Source: Arthrobacter sp. zg-Y1110
GTDB lineage: Bacteria > Actinomycetota > Actinomycetes > Actinomycetales > Micrococcaceae
NCBI RefSeq assembly: GCF_025244865.1
Contig: NZ_CP104273.1
Location: forward strand, 310,001-374,000
Direction: 5' to 3'
DNA length: 64,000 nt
Under the pieces are notes generated by a model. It ran no database searches, was not told the DNA's origin, and saw only the letters and a list, made by a program, of their open reading frames with translations. Of the stretch, positions 33,128 to 41,609 are shown in pieces (within the stretch, counting starts at the first letter, position 1; the number at the start of each line of letters is the position of its first letter). The translations under genes were made by a program, and so were the position numbers.

Positions 33128-33389
33128 AGGCACAAGCCGGCCGCAGCCGCACATCGGTGCCGTTTACCGTGAGTCAGCCACCGGCATCGAGTACACCCTG
33201 TCCGGGCTCCGTTCGCACAGGCAGGTGTTCCTGGCCGAGAACCCCTTCGGCAACGGCCGGATCATCGACCGGACTTCCCTGGATGAGCTGACAGAGCGGT
33301 TCACCTTCGTGCGCTGCAACCATGAGGACTTCTGCTGCACCGAACACAGGGTCCACGCCGCCCCTCACCGCGGCTGCATGATGCGCTGA
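33111..33389 (+). CDS. hypothetical protein, 92 aa, Cys/His-rich C terminus
   Basis: GTG with GGAAGGGA 7 nt upstream, inside the previous gene. N-terminal beta segment (GAVYRESATGIEYTLSGLRSHRQVFLAENP), then CNHEDFCCTEH...HRGC, which could bind a metal ion. Function unknown. Confidence 0.6.
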   Translation: MDGTAEGTSRPQPHIGAVYRESATGIEYTLSGLRSHRQVFLAENPFGNGRIIDRTSLDELTERFTFVRCNHEDFCCTEHRVHAAPHRGCMMR

Positions 33390-33456
33390 CTGCCGGGAGG
33401 ATCGCCTACGGTTTATCCGGGGGGAAAGTACGAAGTCTCGATAAAGAAAGCACCCA

Positions 33457-33771
33457 TTGAACACCATCCTTTTCACAGCAGTCTGCCTCATCGGAATTGT
33501 CGGCATTTCCCTGCTCGTCACCCTGCCTGCCGGAATTCCCGGACGCCGCCGCACCCTGGCCGCCCTTGAACGCGCCGAATCCGGCGAAACGACGCTGTCA
33601 GACCTGACCGAACTGATTCACGGGCACGCCCACCCCGTCTTCTTCATGCTCCGCGGCTACACGGCCCGGATAGAGGTCCAGTGCTTGCGGCTCATCGACG
33701 AACTTGGAGTACCCGGGGAAGATTTCGGCTGGGGCGCCGGACGCGATTCCCTGGAGGTATTCAGGCGGTAG
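33457..33771 (+). CDS. single-span membrane protein, 104 aa
   Basis: TTG start after an AAAGAAAG stretch. One N-terminal span (about 3-22) followed by a basic GRRRTLAALERAESGETTLSDL segment and a soluble helical domain. Not preceded by the repeated promoter. Confidence 0.6.
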   Translation: MNTILFTAVCLIGIVGISLLVTLPAGIPGRRRTLAALERAESGETTLSDLTELIHGHAHPVFFMLRGYTARIEVQCLRLIDELGVPGEDFGWGAGRDSLEVFRR

Positions 33772-33825
33772 GCGTCATTCCGGCAGTGGACATTACATGA
33801 CGTGTGCTCCATAATCCGCCCGCGA

Positions 33826-33853
33826 TTGTCCGAAACCGTGTCCGAAACATAAA
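33826..33853 (+). promoter_or_regulatory. possible host-type leaderless promoter
   Basis: TTGTCC and CATAAA separated by 16 bp, with the GTG of the HA-domain gene 8 nt further on. Unlike the repeated promoter, this resembles an ordinary housekeeping promoter. Confidence 0.35.
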
Positions 33854-33861
33854 GTGACGTT

Positions 33862-34416
33862 GTGAACGTAACAGCGAATCGGGGGAGCGCTATAAGAGAC
33901 CGCAGGATGGTGGGCCGGGCCGAACAGCTCCTGGCCTTCCATTCCGCGGTCGGACGTCTGCCGTCTGCACGCAGTGGGGACATCGCCGAACTCGGCCTGT
34001 TCATGTTCCTCAACGCCACCGTCAGGCGCCGGTTCCAGAACGGGGATCTTCCCCCGGCCGTCGTCGAGATGCTCGGCCGGATTCCCGGGGCACTCTGCCC
34101 TGAGCCGAAGGCCAAATCCGCTGCCACGGTCCGGGCGGAATCCCGACGCGCAGCTGCCTTCGAACGCTGGCTGGTCCGCGCGGAGATCTACACCTCGCGC
34201 CACGGACACAGGCCCACCTCCGAAGACGAGAACGCCCTGTACCAGTGGTTGAACCGTGCCCGCCGGAAGCTGATGGCAGGCGAGCTGGAAGAGCCTGTGG
34301 CCGGACGTGTCAGGGCCGTGCTGGACTTCCCTGACGTCCGGACCTACCGCTACCGGGCAGCCCACGGCGAACCCATGCCGGAGGAAGGGCGCAGGAGGTG
34401 CTTCACGGGCTTCTAG
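33862..34416 (+). CDS. helicase-associated (HA) domain repeat protein
   Basis: 184 residues. Two clear units (LLAFHSAVGRLPS...LFMFLNATVRRRFQNGDL and ERWLVRAEIYTSRHGHRPTS...LYQWLNRARRKLMAGEL) of the same type as the proteins at 6965 and 30738. The GTG start has no Shine-Dalgarno. As in the other two, no ATPase domain is attached. Confidence 0.7.
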   Translation: MNVTANRGSAIRDRRMVGRAEQLLAFHSAVGRLPSARSGDIAELGLFMFLNATVRRRFQNGDLPPAVVEMLGRIPGALCPEPKAKSAATVRAESRRAAAFERWLVRAEIYTSRHGHRPTSEDENALYQWLNRARRKLMAGELEEPVAGRVRAVLDFPDVRTYRYRAAHGEPMPEEGRRRCFTGF

Positions 34417-34478
34417 CCAGCTCATGCCCCCACGCTGCGCCGCCGAGGATGTCGTACCTCACTGGCCCGGGCTGCAGC

Positions 34479-34510
34479 GGGAATAGAAACACGCCCGTCC
34501 GCACACATAG
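34479..34510 (+). promoter_or_regulatory. repeat promoter, leaderless
   Basis: GGGAATAG, 12 nt, CCGCACACATAG, 5 nt, ATG 34516. Confidence 0.75.
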
Positions 34511-34515
34511 AGGGC

Positions 34516-34776
34516 ATGACCACATCGACCCCCTCTACCAGGCTGCGGACGAAGCCGTCCCGCGGCCTGGCCCCGCGCCATGCAGAGCGAATCCGTTACG
34601 GCATCCTGGCCGCCCGCGAGGACTTTGAAAGCCGGCGGCTAACCCCCTCCCAGATGGCCTTCCTGGACGAATGCCGCCACGGTGCCGCACTCATGCTCGG
34701 TGACACCGGCACCCAGAAGCCCTACGACCGTGAAATAGCCGGAATCCGGAACCGGCTCAGCGCGGGGGTGAAGTAG
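34516..34776 (+). CDS. small basic protein, 86 aa
   Basis: Leaderless first gene of a four-gene operon (34516-36488). Basic and helical (RLRTKPSRGLAPRHAERIRYGILAAR). No motif recognised. Confidence 0.65.
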   Translation: MTTSTPSTRLRTKPSRGLAPRHAERIRYGILAAREDFESRRLTPSQMAFLDECRHGAALMLGDTGTQKPYDREIAGIRNRLSAGVK

Positions 34777-34778
34777 CC

Positions 34779-35438
34779 ATGGCCGCAGAGGCACACATCT
34801 CCCCCGGCGCAGTCCCTCCCGCTGCCTTGACCGGGATGGCGGCCGCTGCTTCAGCACGCCGGGTCGACACCGTCTCCCTGGTCCGCGAAACGCTGGACGG
34901 GATGCCAATCGGCTGGATCCTGCGGTTCGGCAGCGTCAGCAGGGACGGTCCCATGATGACCGTGTTCGCCGGATCGGACGACAACGATCTCCGGTGCTAT
35001 CTGAACGGGGACAGGATCCCCACCCCGCAGGCCGACGAATGGATCGGCGGGCTGGCCGCAGCCCCGGCCGATGAGGAAATCCTCGACCTCTTCTCACGTG
35101 CGCTGGCCAACGGCTGGACGGCCTGTCTGGAACGGGAGGACAGATCCTTCCATACGCGTCAGATCCCGGACCTGCTGTGTCTGCGGGCTGAGGCCAACGA
35201 CTACGAAGGCAGCTTCCTTCGCCCCTCCGAGACCGTCCACGTCAGCCGGCATGAAGGAGAAACGGACTTCGCATTCATCGGCAGGTCGGACCCTTCCGGC
35301 GGTCTCCGCCCGCTGTCCATCAGCATCGCCGAAGCCACCGTTCTGCTCGGCAGCCCGGCCCCCATGACGACCGACACGTTCGTGTACGACGAGGACACCG
35401 AAGACTTCATCCAGCCCCATCCGAAAGAGGACTCATGA
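34779..35438 (+). CDS. hypothetical protein, 219 aa
   Basis: 2 bp after the preceding gene and ATGA-overlapping the next. Mixed alpha/beta, acidic; FGSVSRDGPMMTVFAGSDDNDLRCYLNGD suggests a small beta domain. No catalytic motif seen. Confidence 0.65.
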   Translation: MAAEAHISPGAVPPAALTGMAAAASARRVDTVSLVRETLDGMPIGWILRFGSVSRDGPMMTVFAGSDDNDLRCYLNGDRIPTPQADEWIGGLAAAPADEEILDLFSRALANGWTACLEREDRSFHTRQIPDLLCLRAEANDYEGSFLRPSETVHVSRHEGETDFAFIGRSDPSGGLRPLSISIAEATVLLGSPAPMTTDTFVYDEDTEDFIQPHPKEDS

Positions 35439-35995
35439 CCCAGGACGCCCGCGGCGCCGAAATCCACGTCGGCGACACCGTCATCTACTTCAAGACCGGC
35501 AAATTCCCCGAGAAGGTGGCAGGCGTCGTCGAAGCGGTCGACCGGATGGTCACCCTCGGCAGCCTCGACCAGATCAGCCCTAAGAACAAGACCCGCGCCA
35601 ACGACACGACCCGGGTGTACGCCCACAGCCTGATCGTTATCGAGGCGCTCCCCCGTGTTGAAGGGCGCCTGAATACAGCCGACACCCGCCCGCAGTTCGC
35701 GGTCCCGGGCTGGGGCGAACTTCCGGAGATTGAGCCCATCGGCTTCGATGAATACAAGCGCCGCCGGACTGAGCTCTTTGCATCCAATGGAAAGCCCCTT
35801 CCGGAAACGACGCACGAGCACTACGACCGGGCCCGTCAGCTGCCCGACGCCCTGCGCCAGACGATCGACGGGGCGGTCCGCAGCCATGCGTCCTCCCTCA
35901 GCCTCTACAGCCAGATGACCGGAAGCCTGCCCTGGGCCGATTACCTCGCCGGATACACCCACACGCCGCCGGAACGGATGGACGACGATGCCTAG
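35435..35995 (+). CDS. hypothetical protein with KOW/SH3-like N terminus
   Basis: 186 residues; ATGA coupling upstream and an 8-bp overlap downstream. Residues 8-65 (GAEIHVGDTVIYFKTGKFPEKVAGVVEAVDRMVTLG) look like a small beta-barrel of the KOW/SH3 sort often found in RNA- or ribosome-binding proteins. The C-terminal half is helical. Binding role is inference. Confidence 0.65.
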   Translation: MTQDARGAEIHVGDTVIYFKTGKFPEKVAGVVEAVDRMVTLGSLDQISPKNKTRANDTTRVYAHSLIVIEALPRVEGRLNTADTRPQFAVPGWGELPEIEPIGFDEYKRRRTELFASNGKPLPETTHEHYDRARQLPDALRQTIDGAVRSHASSLSLYSQMTGSLPWADYLAGYTHTPPERMDDDA

Positions 35996-36488
35996 GCTGA
36001 CGCTGGAGGAATTCAAGGCCCGCAACCATGCGCTGAACACTGCCGCCGGCCGCGACGCGGTGGTCCTGGGCGACGACGAGTGGGCATGGATGCAGTCCAC
36101 CATTCCGATGGAACTGGCATCGGCCCGTGCCGAGCAGCGCGCCATGGACGTCAAACTCGCCTGGGCCGCAGTAACCCGCGAGAACCTGGACACCTTCGCC
36201 TACCTGTCCGGGGAGACGGATACCCACCCGCTCATCCACGGCGCCCCGGCAACCCTTGAGGCGGCAGACCTCAGCGGCCGGCACCTGGGTACGACGGTGC
36301 GCAGCCTCACCTACCGGGAGCGGAAGAAAACGGCCCGGCCGGATCCGGGAGAGCGGACATACCTGATCTCGAACATCCAGCACCTGAAGGACGGCGGCGT
36401 CCTCATCAACGGGTCCTGGCCCTATCTGCGCGCCGGCACCGTCCTGACCGTCGTCGAGCAGCAGAACCGGGCTGCCCGCGCGGCCTGA
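35988..36488 (+). CDS. LTLEEFKAR family protein, paralogue 1
   Basis: 166 residues; overlaps the preceding gene. It begins LTLEEFKARN and has SGETDTHPLIHGAPATL, DLSGRHLGTTVRSLTYR and LKDGGVLINGSWPYLR. The protein at 37949 shares each block in order, so these are paralogues in neighbouring operons. Function unknown. Confidence 0.7.
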   Translation: MPRLTLEEFKARNHALNTAAGRDAVVLGDDEWAWMQSTIPMELASARAEQRAMDVKLAWAAVTRENLDTFAYLSGETDTHPLIHGAPATLEAADLSGRHLGTTVRSLTYRERKKTARPDPGERTYLISNIQHLKDGGVLINGSWPYLRAGTVLTVVEQQNRAARAA

Positions 36489-36496
36489 CATCCCGC

Positions 36497-36528
36497 GGGG
36501 AGAGCCTGGCCTTTCGCCGCACACATAG
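36497..36528 (+). promoter_or_regulatory. repeat promoter, leaderless
   Basis: GGGGAGAG, 12 nt, CCGCACACATAG, 5 nt, ATG 36534. Confidence 0.85.
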
Positions 36529-36533
36529 GGGTC

Positions 36534-36818
36534 ATGAACGCTCAAGCATCCCCCGCCTTCGCCCTCCGATATTCCTTCGTCTTCCGTTACCAGCACGATC
36601 GCGCCTTCTCCATCGACCTCCCGATGGAAGCAGTCCAGGAGATCGAGCTGTCCGTCAACGCGGTCCGCGAACTGATTGCCGAGGACTATTACCTCCAGGC
36701 CCAGCTGCTCGGGGACTACCTGCCCAGGTACGAGGAAATGGCTGCGAACTGGGACTACTGGGACAAGAACCTCCAGCGCGAACGCGAGTCCATCCGCATC
36801 GTCCAGGTTGAGGTGTAA
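36534..36818 (+). CDS. hypothetical protein, 94 aa
   Basis: Leaderless; first gene of a three-gene operon. Helical, rich in Glu/Tyr (PMEAVQEIELSVNAVRELIAEDYYLQAQLL), no motif recognised. Confidence 0.65.
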   Translation: MNAQASPAFALRYSFVFRYQHDRAFSIDLPMEAVQEIELSVNAVRELIAEDYYLQAQLLGDYLPRYEEMAANWDYWDKNLQRERESIRIVQVEV

Positions 36819-36821
36819 CCC

Positions 36822-37124
36822 GTGTCCGCCGCAGCACTTCCCGAGCCCGTAGCCGCCCGGCCGCCGGAGCCGCTCAGCTCTCTCCACGACACGGTTACCT
36901 TCAGCTCCAACGACTGGGCATCCGCACCTGACTTCGCCTGGATCTACGGCATCACCGTCGGCTGGGACGGTCGCTCCATGCTGGAACTTGCAGGCCGGTT
37001 CGGCTGGAGCGGAGAAAAGATCGTCCGCCTGCGCCGGCTCCGCCGCGCGTACCGGAGGCTGCAGCTCGAAGAAGAACGCAGGTCAGCCGCATCCGCGGCA
37101 GAAGGAAAGGAACACCTCTCATGA
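36822..37124 (+). CDS. hypothetical protein, helix-turn-helix-like C terminus
   Basis: 100 residues from GTG, 3 bp after the previous stop, ATGA overlap with the next gene. ELAGRFGWSGEKIVRLRRLRRAYRRLQ has the look of a small helix-turn-helix or basic DNA-contacting helix. No confirmed family. Confidence 0.6.
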   Translation: MSAAALPEPVAARPPEPLSSLHDTVTFSSNDWASAPDFAWIYGITVGWDGRSMLELAGRFGWSGEKIVRLRRLRRAYRRLQLEEERRSAASAAEGKEHLS

Positions 37125-37657
37125 GCAATGACACTGACTACAACGGCAGCGAAGGCGGGAACCTGACGGTCCGGGAATGGGCCGACGGCAAGGTCTCCGT
37201 CATTGTCTCCGGCACCACCGTCAGCAACGGCATCGAGAGCTTCACCTTCGGCTCCCGCGACGAGGTGGCCGGCTTTGCCCGCACCGCCGCCCGCATAGCC
37301 GGCATCAAGCTTGCGGAGGAAGAGGACCTGCCGACCGTTTATGTTGAACGCGACGGTGTGTATGCCGGAGACGGGGATTCGCGGGTCCGCGCCGGGCTGG
37401 AAGCCGACGTCGACTGGCTCCGGAACAGGGCGGGCGAGCTGTTCAAACAGATCGAGCACCTGACCGCCCAGTACCGGAACACCTTGGCCGTCGAACGGTG
37501 GCGGCAGGGTGTCATTGCGGAGGAGGTGGATTCCCTGGCCCGCTCGTACTTCGGTCCGGACCTTGACGGGCTGCCGGCCGGTGCACGGGAGATCGTCCGC
37601 GACCTCCGCCTTGCCAGGAACCGGATCGCCGAGCTGACCAAACCGCGGCCCCGGTAG
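37121..37657 (+). CDS. hypothetical protein, 178 aa
   Basis: Coupled to the preceding gene. N-terminal beta segment (LTVREWADGKVSVIVSGTTV), then a coiled coil (VDWLRNRAGELFKQIEHLTAQYRNTL) and a helical C terminus. Probably oligomeric; role unknown. Confidence 0.65.
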   Translation: MSNDTDYNGSEGGNLTVREWADGKVSVIVSGTTVSNGIESFTFGSRDEVAGFARTAARIAGIKLAEEEDLPTVYVERDGVYAGDGDSRVRAGLEADVDWLRNRAGELFKQIEHLTAQYRNTLAVERWRQGVIAEEVDSLARSYFGPDLDGLPAGAREIVRDLRLARNRIAELTKPRPR

Positions 37658-37664
37658 GAAGTGC

Positions 37665-37696
37665 GGGCAGAGACCCGGTACCCTCCGCACACATAG
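37665..37696 (+). promoter_or_regulatory. repeat promoter, leaderless
   Basis: GGGCAGAG, 12 nt, CCGCACACATAG, 5 nt, ATG 37702. Confidence 0.85.
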
Positions 37697-37701
37697 GGGG
37701 T

Positions 37702-37956
37702 ATGGAAAAGATCCTCTCCCAGCACCGCTGGAACCAGCTCCCCGTGAACTCGTACGCCAGGCTCACATACTGCGGTCCCGAAGGCGACCGGCACTCCTAC
37801 GTGACCCGGGTCCGGGCTGAAACCGGTCCTGCTGCGGGAGAGAACCTGTCCCTGGGCGGTGCTGCGTGGCGGGATGCGTTCAACGACGCCGACGTCGCCT
37901 ACGCGCTCTATGTTCCCGGAAATGACGAAGCATTCGAGGTGAAGACGCGTGCGTGA
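37702..37956 (+). CDS. hypothetical protein, 84 aa
   Basis: Leaderless; small beta-rich protein (YARLTYCGPEGDRHSYVTRVRAE). It overlaps the next GTG by 8 bp. Family not recognised. Confidence 0.65.
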   Translation: MEKILSQHRWNQLPVNSYARLTYCGPEGDRHSYVTRVRAETGPAAGENLSLGGAAWRDAFNDADVAYALYVPGNDEAFEVKTRA

Positions 37957-38446
37957 ACTGACCCTCGAGGAATTCAAGGCACGGGACCTTGAACTCATGA
38001 AGACCCGCGACAAGGACGCCGAGCTGCCCGACCTTCCCGAGAAGGCATGGCTGTATGTGCAGCGCACGGCCCTGGCCAATGTCACCTCCATGCGGGAGTC
38101 GCTGGAGCGCCACGAACGCGACCTGGAATCCATCCCCGGTCTGCGGTCCATGCTGGATGACGCCCTGTACGTTTCCGGCCATTCCGACACCCACCCGGCC
38201 ATCCACGGCAGCACGATGACCATCCCGGCTGTTGAGCTTTCCGGGCGCCACCTGGGAATGGAGGCGCGCAGCATCTGGTACCGGGACAACCGGCCGGGCA
38301 CAGCAGCGTCGCCCGAGGAGACCTACCCGCTGCTGAGCATCCATTACCTGCGCAACGGCAATGTCCTCATCAACGACAGCTTCGTGCACCTGCGCCCGGA
38401 TACCGAGGTCACCCTGATCCTGCCGCCGGCGGTGAGAGAGGCGTAG
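37949..38446 (+). CDS. LTLEEFKAR family protein, paralogue 2
   Basis: 165 residues from GTG. Same blocks as the gene at 35988: LTLEEFKARD, SGHSDTHPAIHGSTMTI, ELSGRHLGMEARSIWYR, LRNGNVLINDSFVHLR. The promoter of the next operon lies inside its 3' end. Confidence 0.7.
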   Translation: MRELTLEEFKARDLELMKTRDKDAELPDLPEKAWLYVQRTALANVTSMRESLERHERDLESIPGLRSMLDDALYVSGHSDTHPAIHGSTMTIPAVELSGRHLGMEARSIWYRDNRPGTAASPEETYPLLSIHYLRNGNVLINDSFVHLRPDTEVTLILPPAVREA

Positions 38447-38462
38447 GCGTCCGCACACATAG
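38431..38462 (+). promoter_or_regulatory. repeat promoter, leadered, -35 inside upstream gene
   Basis: GGTGAGAG, 12 nt, CCGCACACATAG. The -35 lies within the 3' end of the previous gene. GTG 38521 is 58 nt downstream. Confidence 0.8.
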
Positions 38463-38520
38463 CGGAAGAACCCGGCTGCAGCCCTGACCGGCCCGGCCAC
38501 CCGCTAGAGAAAGACTTTCC

Positions 38521-38982
38521 GTGGACACCATCCCGTACATCGGAGCGCACACCGTGGCGCAGTCACCGATGGGACTCATCATCCCCCTCGCCCTGGCCGC
38601 AGCCGTGCTGCTGCTCCTGAGCGCATACAAGCCCGCCCGTGATGCGGCTGCAGGCTCATGGAAATCCTTCCTGACCGGCGCAGTCATCGCCGCCGCCGTC
38701 ATCTGGACAGGCATCTGGGGCTGGATGGTCATCGGGTACAACACCGAGACCGCCGAAGCCGCAGAAAGCGCCGCCTTGAGCCTCAACGCCGTCTACGGCC
38801 TGGAAATCAGCGAGGAAGCCGCCACGGCAATCGTCCGGGATGACCTGGATGGATACGAATTCAAGGGAACCACCGAACAGGACGTCATGATCCTCGGCGG
38901 TGAATGGGAAGACGGCAAGCTTCACCTGTACTCCCGCGGGTTCGAGGCAGCCGTGCTGGAGCAGGCCGGGGACGAACACTAA
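38521..38982 (+). CDS. two-span membrane protein with YG mini-domain
   Basis: 153 residues from GTG. Spans at about 19-38 and 54-74, then a 70-residue acidic outer domain beginning NAVYGLEISEEAATAI and ending in short beta segments (DVMILGGEWEDGKLHLYSRG). The same layout and YG-containing mini-domain recur at 38983, 55419 and 61720. Function unknown. Confidence 0.65.
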   Translation: MDTIPYIGAHTVAQSPMGLIIPLALAAAVLLLLSAYKPARDAAAGSWKSFLTGAVIAAAVIWTGIWGWMVIGYNTETAEAAESAALSLNAVYGLEISEEAATAIVRDDLDGYEFKGTTEQDVMILGGEWEDGKLHLYSRGFEAAVLEQAGDEH

Positions 38983-39414
38983 ATGGATGTCTCTGACATC
39001 TTCGCTGTCGAAGCAGCGCCCATCTTCACCGTTGCATTGTGGCTGACCGGAGTTTTCGGAGCCCTTACGGCCCTGTCCTTTGCCGTCGACAGATACCGGG
39101 ACATCCCCGGTTGGGTCCCGGCCGTAGGCGCCATCCTGACGTTTGTGAGCGTTTTTACCGCCATGATCTCGGGCTCCAGCCCCTCCGACACACGCCAGAG
39201 CATGATGGAGTCGGGACTGTTCGAGACGTACGGGATCACCGCCGACGCAGGCGAGGCCAACTGGCGCGACGTCAATGACGCCGGGGGTGCCGGGGCAATG
39301 GCCGAAGTGACCATCGACGGGCGGGATGTCGACGTGCTGATCAAGCTTGACGGCAACCGCCTCACGGTCATCGGCGACGACGGAGAGGAACTGCCGGCCA
39401 ACCCCGGACGGTAG
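38983..39414 (+). CDS. two-span membrane protein with YG mini-domain
   Basis: 143 residues; ATG directly follows the previous stop. Two spans (about 13-34, 44-61), then ETYGITADAGEANW followed by beta segments (EVTIDGRDVDVLIKLDGNRLTVIGDDGE). Paralogous in plan to its upstream neighbour. Likely both act at the cell membrane. Confidence 0.65.
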   Translation: MDVSDIFAVEAAPIFTVALWLTGVFGALTALSFAVDRYRDIPGWVPAVGAILTFVSVFTAMISGSSPSDTRQSMMESGLFETYGITADAGEANWRDVNDAGGAGAMAEVTIDGRDVDVLIKLDGNRLTVIGDDGEELPANPGR

Positions 39415-39428
39415 TTCCACCGGCGGCC

Positions 39429-39460
39429 GGTGAGAAGCCCGGAACCGTCCGCACACATAG
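39429..39460 (+). promoter_or_regulatory. repeat promoter, leadered
   Basis: GGTGAGAA, 12 nt, CCGCACACATAG; TTG 39517 is 56 nt downstream behind CAGGAAA. Confidence 0.8.
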
Positions 39461-39516
39461 GTGGTAAAGCCGCCCCCTCTGTTGCCGCGGCACACCCCAC
39501 ACGTCAGGAAACGAAT

Positions 39517-39999
39517 TTGACCACCTCCGGAAAAGCCTGGACATCACCCGTGATGTACCTGGGCCCCCTTGCCGTCCTTGCCATGGCGCTTCTCAACGGC
39601 ACGGACGGCTGGGTGCCCATGGCCGCCTTCCTGGCAATCTACGCATTCGTCGCATTCGTGCCGATGACCGTAGATCTGATGTCCGCTGACATCGCAGGGC
39701 AGGAACCTGACCGTTCTACCGAGGAGCGGCGCAGCACCGGCGCCATCGGGCTCCTTGGACTCAGCTCCATCGTGGTCTCGGTACGCTTCGACACTCCGGT
39801 CGTCACCCTGGGCCTGTGCCTGCTCCTCACCGTGGCCTCACTGGCAGTGTTCTTCAGCCGATACCTGTCCGGCGATACCGGCGGCGCCACCGTCTCGGGC
39901 GAAGTGAAGACTCTCGCCCCGGTGGATGGGATCCCTGGTGATGTGCCGGCTCCCGTGCCTGCCTCCTCCCACCGCTCCCTCACCCGGACAGGGCGGTAG
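39517..39999 (+). CDS. multi-span membrane protein, 160 aa
   Basis: TTG start. Four likely spans (about 13-30, 35-52, 75-90, 95-113) and a Pro-rich cytoplasmic tail. First gene of an operon running to 42882 or beyond. No family recognised. Confidence 0.65.
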   Translation: MTTSGKAWTSPVMYLGPLAVLAMALLNGTDGWVPMAAFLAIYAFVAFVPMTVDLMSADIAGQEPDRSTEERRSTGAIGLLGLSSIVVSVRFDTPVVTLGLCLLLTVASLAVFFSRYLSGDTGGATVSGEVKTLAPVDGIPGDVPAPVPASSHRSLTRTGR

Positions 40000-40003
40000 G
40001 GCC

Positions 40004-40273
40004 GTGGCTGCTGTACGCAGGGACGTCAAGGCCATCACCGCCGTCCTCGAGAACCTGAAGGCCGGTGAGAGGGTCCGTGCCGGATTCCGATCACCGCGCT
40101 ACGGGGAATTCACCATCACCGCCGCGGCCGTAAAAGGCATCGAACGCGGCCAGCTGACCGCCGGTTCCTGGCTTCTGGGAACGGCAGGCAAACCCTCCAA
40201 GCACATCCAGTCCCTGGAGGTCATCGCCGACGACCCTGCCCCGGACGAAACCGCCGCACAGGAAGAATCATGA
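40004..40273 (+). CDS. GSWLL-domain protein, stand-alone form
   Basis: 89 residues from GTG. LKAGERVRAGFRSPRYGEFTITAAAVKGIERGQLTAGSWLLGTAG aligns with the C-terminal domain of the next protein (AAGDRVLAVFETEKQGVFDMEATVIDGLGQDQLVVGSWLISSNG). Looks like a small beta-barrel. ATGA overlap with the next gene. Confidence 0.65.
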   Translation: MAAVRRDVKAITAVLENLKAGERVRAGFRSPRYGEFTITAAAVKGIERGQLTAGSWLLGTAGKPSKHIQSLEVIADDPAPDETAAQEES

Positions 40274-41214
40274 GCACCTGCAGAGTCACCAGCCTGAACA
40301 GCACCGCGGTGCCGGGCCCCGCAGCTGCAGCGCCTGCTGCCGTTCCGGCCATTGAACCCGCCCTGGTCTTCCACACCGACTATGAGTGGAACAGCTCGGG
40401 TACGCGTATCCGCTGCGCCCATGCACAGTGCCGTGCGGTCTTCCAGGTTCCCGAGCCGGGCGACGTCGAGAAGGCTGAGGCGCTCTTCGCCGAACACCAG
40501 TCCGCAGCCCTCGGTGCCATCCCGGTGGAACTTGCTGCCCTGCGCCGGCTGAAGGACGCGATGCCGTCCGTGCTGGCCGACCTCGCCCACGGCGTGTCCG
40601 TCCTGCGTATCGAGGCTGAACTCTTCCGGCTGGTCAATGAAGCCGACCTGGCCATCGGCAACGCCCGTGACCTGCTCATCGAGGCGCCTGCACCGCAGGC
40701 CCCGGCAATCCCGGTGACTGAGGCAGATCCCGCACCCGAGGTCCCGGACGCGCCCGCAGCCGCACCTGAGCCGGAAGCTGAGCCCGAACCGACGCCGGCA
40801 GACACAGAAGCACCCGTAGAGGAGGAGCCGACGATCGAGGAGAAGGCACCGGACGAAGAGCCTCCTGCAGAGGAGCTTCCGGAGCCGGAGCCCGTCCCGG
40901 AGGAGTCAGCCGACACGGTCCGCCCCGAAGAAGCCGCCCCAGCGCGCCCGCCTGTCGACGTCGCCGGCGTGGCTGCCGGAGACCGCGTCCTTGCCGTCTT
41001 CGAAACGGAAAAGCAGGGCGTCTTCGACATGGAAGCCACCGTCATCGACGGCCTCGGCCAGGACCAGCTCGTCGTCGGCTCCTGGCTGATCTCCTCCAAC
41101 GGGACCGCCTCGGCACACCTGCGCGAAGTGACCGTCCTGGCCGCGGCCGGCACCCACGACAAACCGGTGAAACCCGGATCCAACGCCCCTGAACACTTCG
41201 GAACTGGAATCTGA
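40270..41214 (+). CDS. Pro/Glu-rich linker protein with GSWLI domain
   Basis: 314 residues. N terminus has a possible metal site (RIRCAHAQCRAVF) and helices; residues about 140-235 are a disordered Pro/Glu/Ala linker; the last 75 residues are a GSWLI domain shared with the preceding gene. The acidic linker resembles flexible tethers. Function unknown. Confidence 0.65.
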   Translation: MSTCRVTSLNSTAVPGPAAAAPAAVPAIEPALVFHTDYEWNSSGTRIRCAHAQCRAVFQVPEPGDVEKAEALFAEHQSAALGAIPVELAALRRLKDAMPSVLADLAHGVSVLRIEAELFRLVNEADLAIGNARDLLIEAPAPQAPAIPVTEADPAPEVPDAPAAAPEPEAEPEPTPADTEAPVEEEPTIEEKAPDEEPPAEELPEPEPVPEESADTVRPEEAAPARPPVDVAGVAAGDRVLAVFETEKQGVFDMEATVIDGLGQDQLVVGSWLISSNGTASAHLREVTVLAAAGTHDKPVKPGSNAPEHFGTGI

Positions 41215-41216
41215 CC

Positions 41217-41609
41217 ATGACTCGTGCAAACAACCCCGGACCGGATCTGTCCGTGTCCATTCCCCGCGCTGACCGGCGTGCCCGGGCCTACAAACTTGAG
41301 GACAACGGAGCCTCGGACATTGCCCTGCGCAAACGCAACGCCAGGGACGCCATCGCCTCTGCCCAGCGTTCCATACAGCGCATCCGCGACAGGCAGAACC
41401 GGATCCACCCGCTGCCGCCCATGGACCAGAGCGACGCCGGTCCACTGATCTCCCGCTACAACGACATCATCCGCGCCAACCGGGAAGTGCTCGAAGAAGC
41501 AGAGGCCTCCTCCGCGCTCATTGCACCGATGACCCGCCGTGTCGCCCGCGAGGACCGTCGACGGCGCCGTGCCGCCAAGCGGAACAAAGCCCTCCAGGAG
41601 AAATCATGA
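41217..41609 (+). CDS. basic coiled-coil protein, 130 aa
   Basis: Starts 2 bp after the previous stop; ATGA overlap with the next gene. Lys/Arg-rich (DIALRKRNARDAIASAQRSIQRIRDR and EDRRRRRAAKRNK) with heptad-like helices. Nucleic-acid binding suggested by charge only. Confidence 0.65.
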   Translation: MTRANNPGPDLSVSIPRADRRARAYKLEDNGASDIALRKRNARDAIASAQRSIQRIRDRQNRIHPLPPMDQSDAGPLISRYNDIIRANREVLEEAEASSALIAPMTRRVAREDRRRRRAAKRNKALQEKS

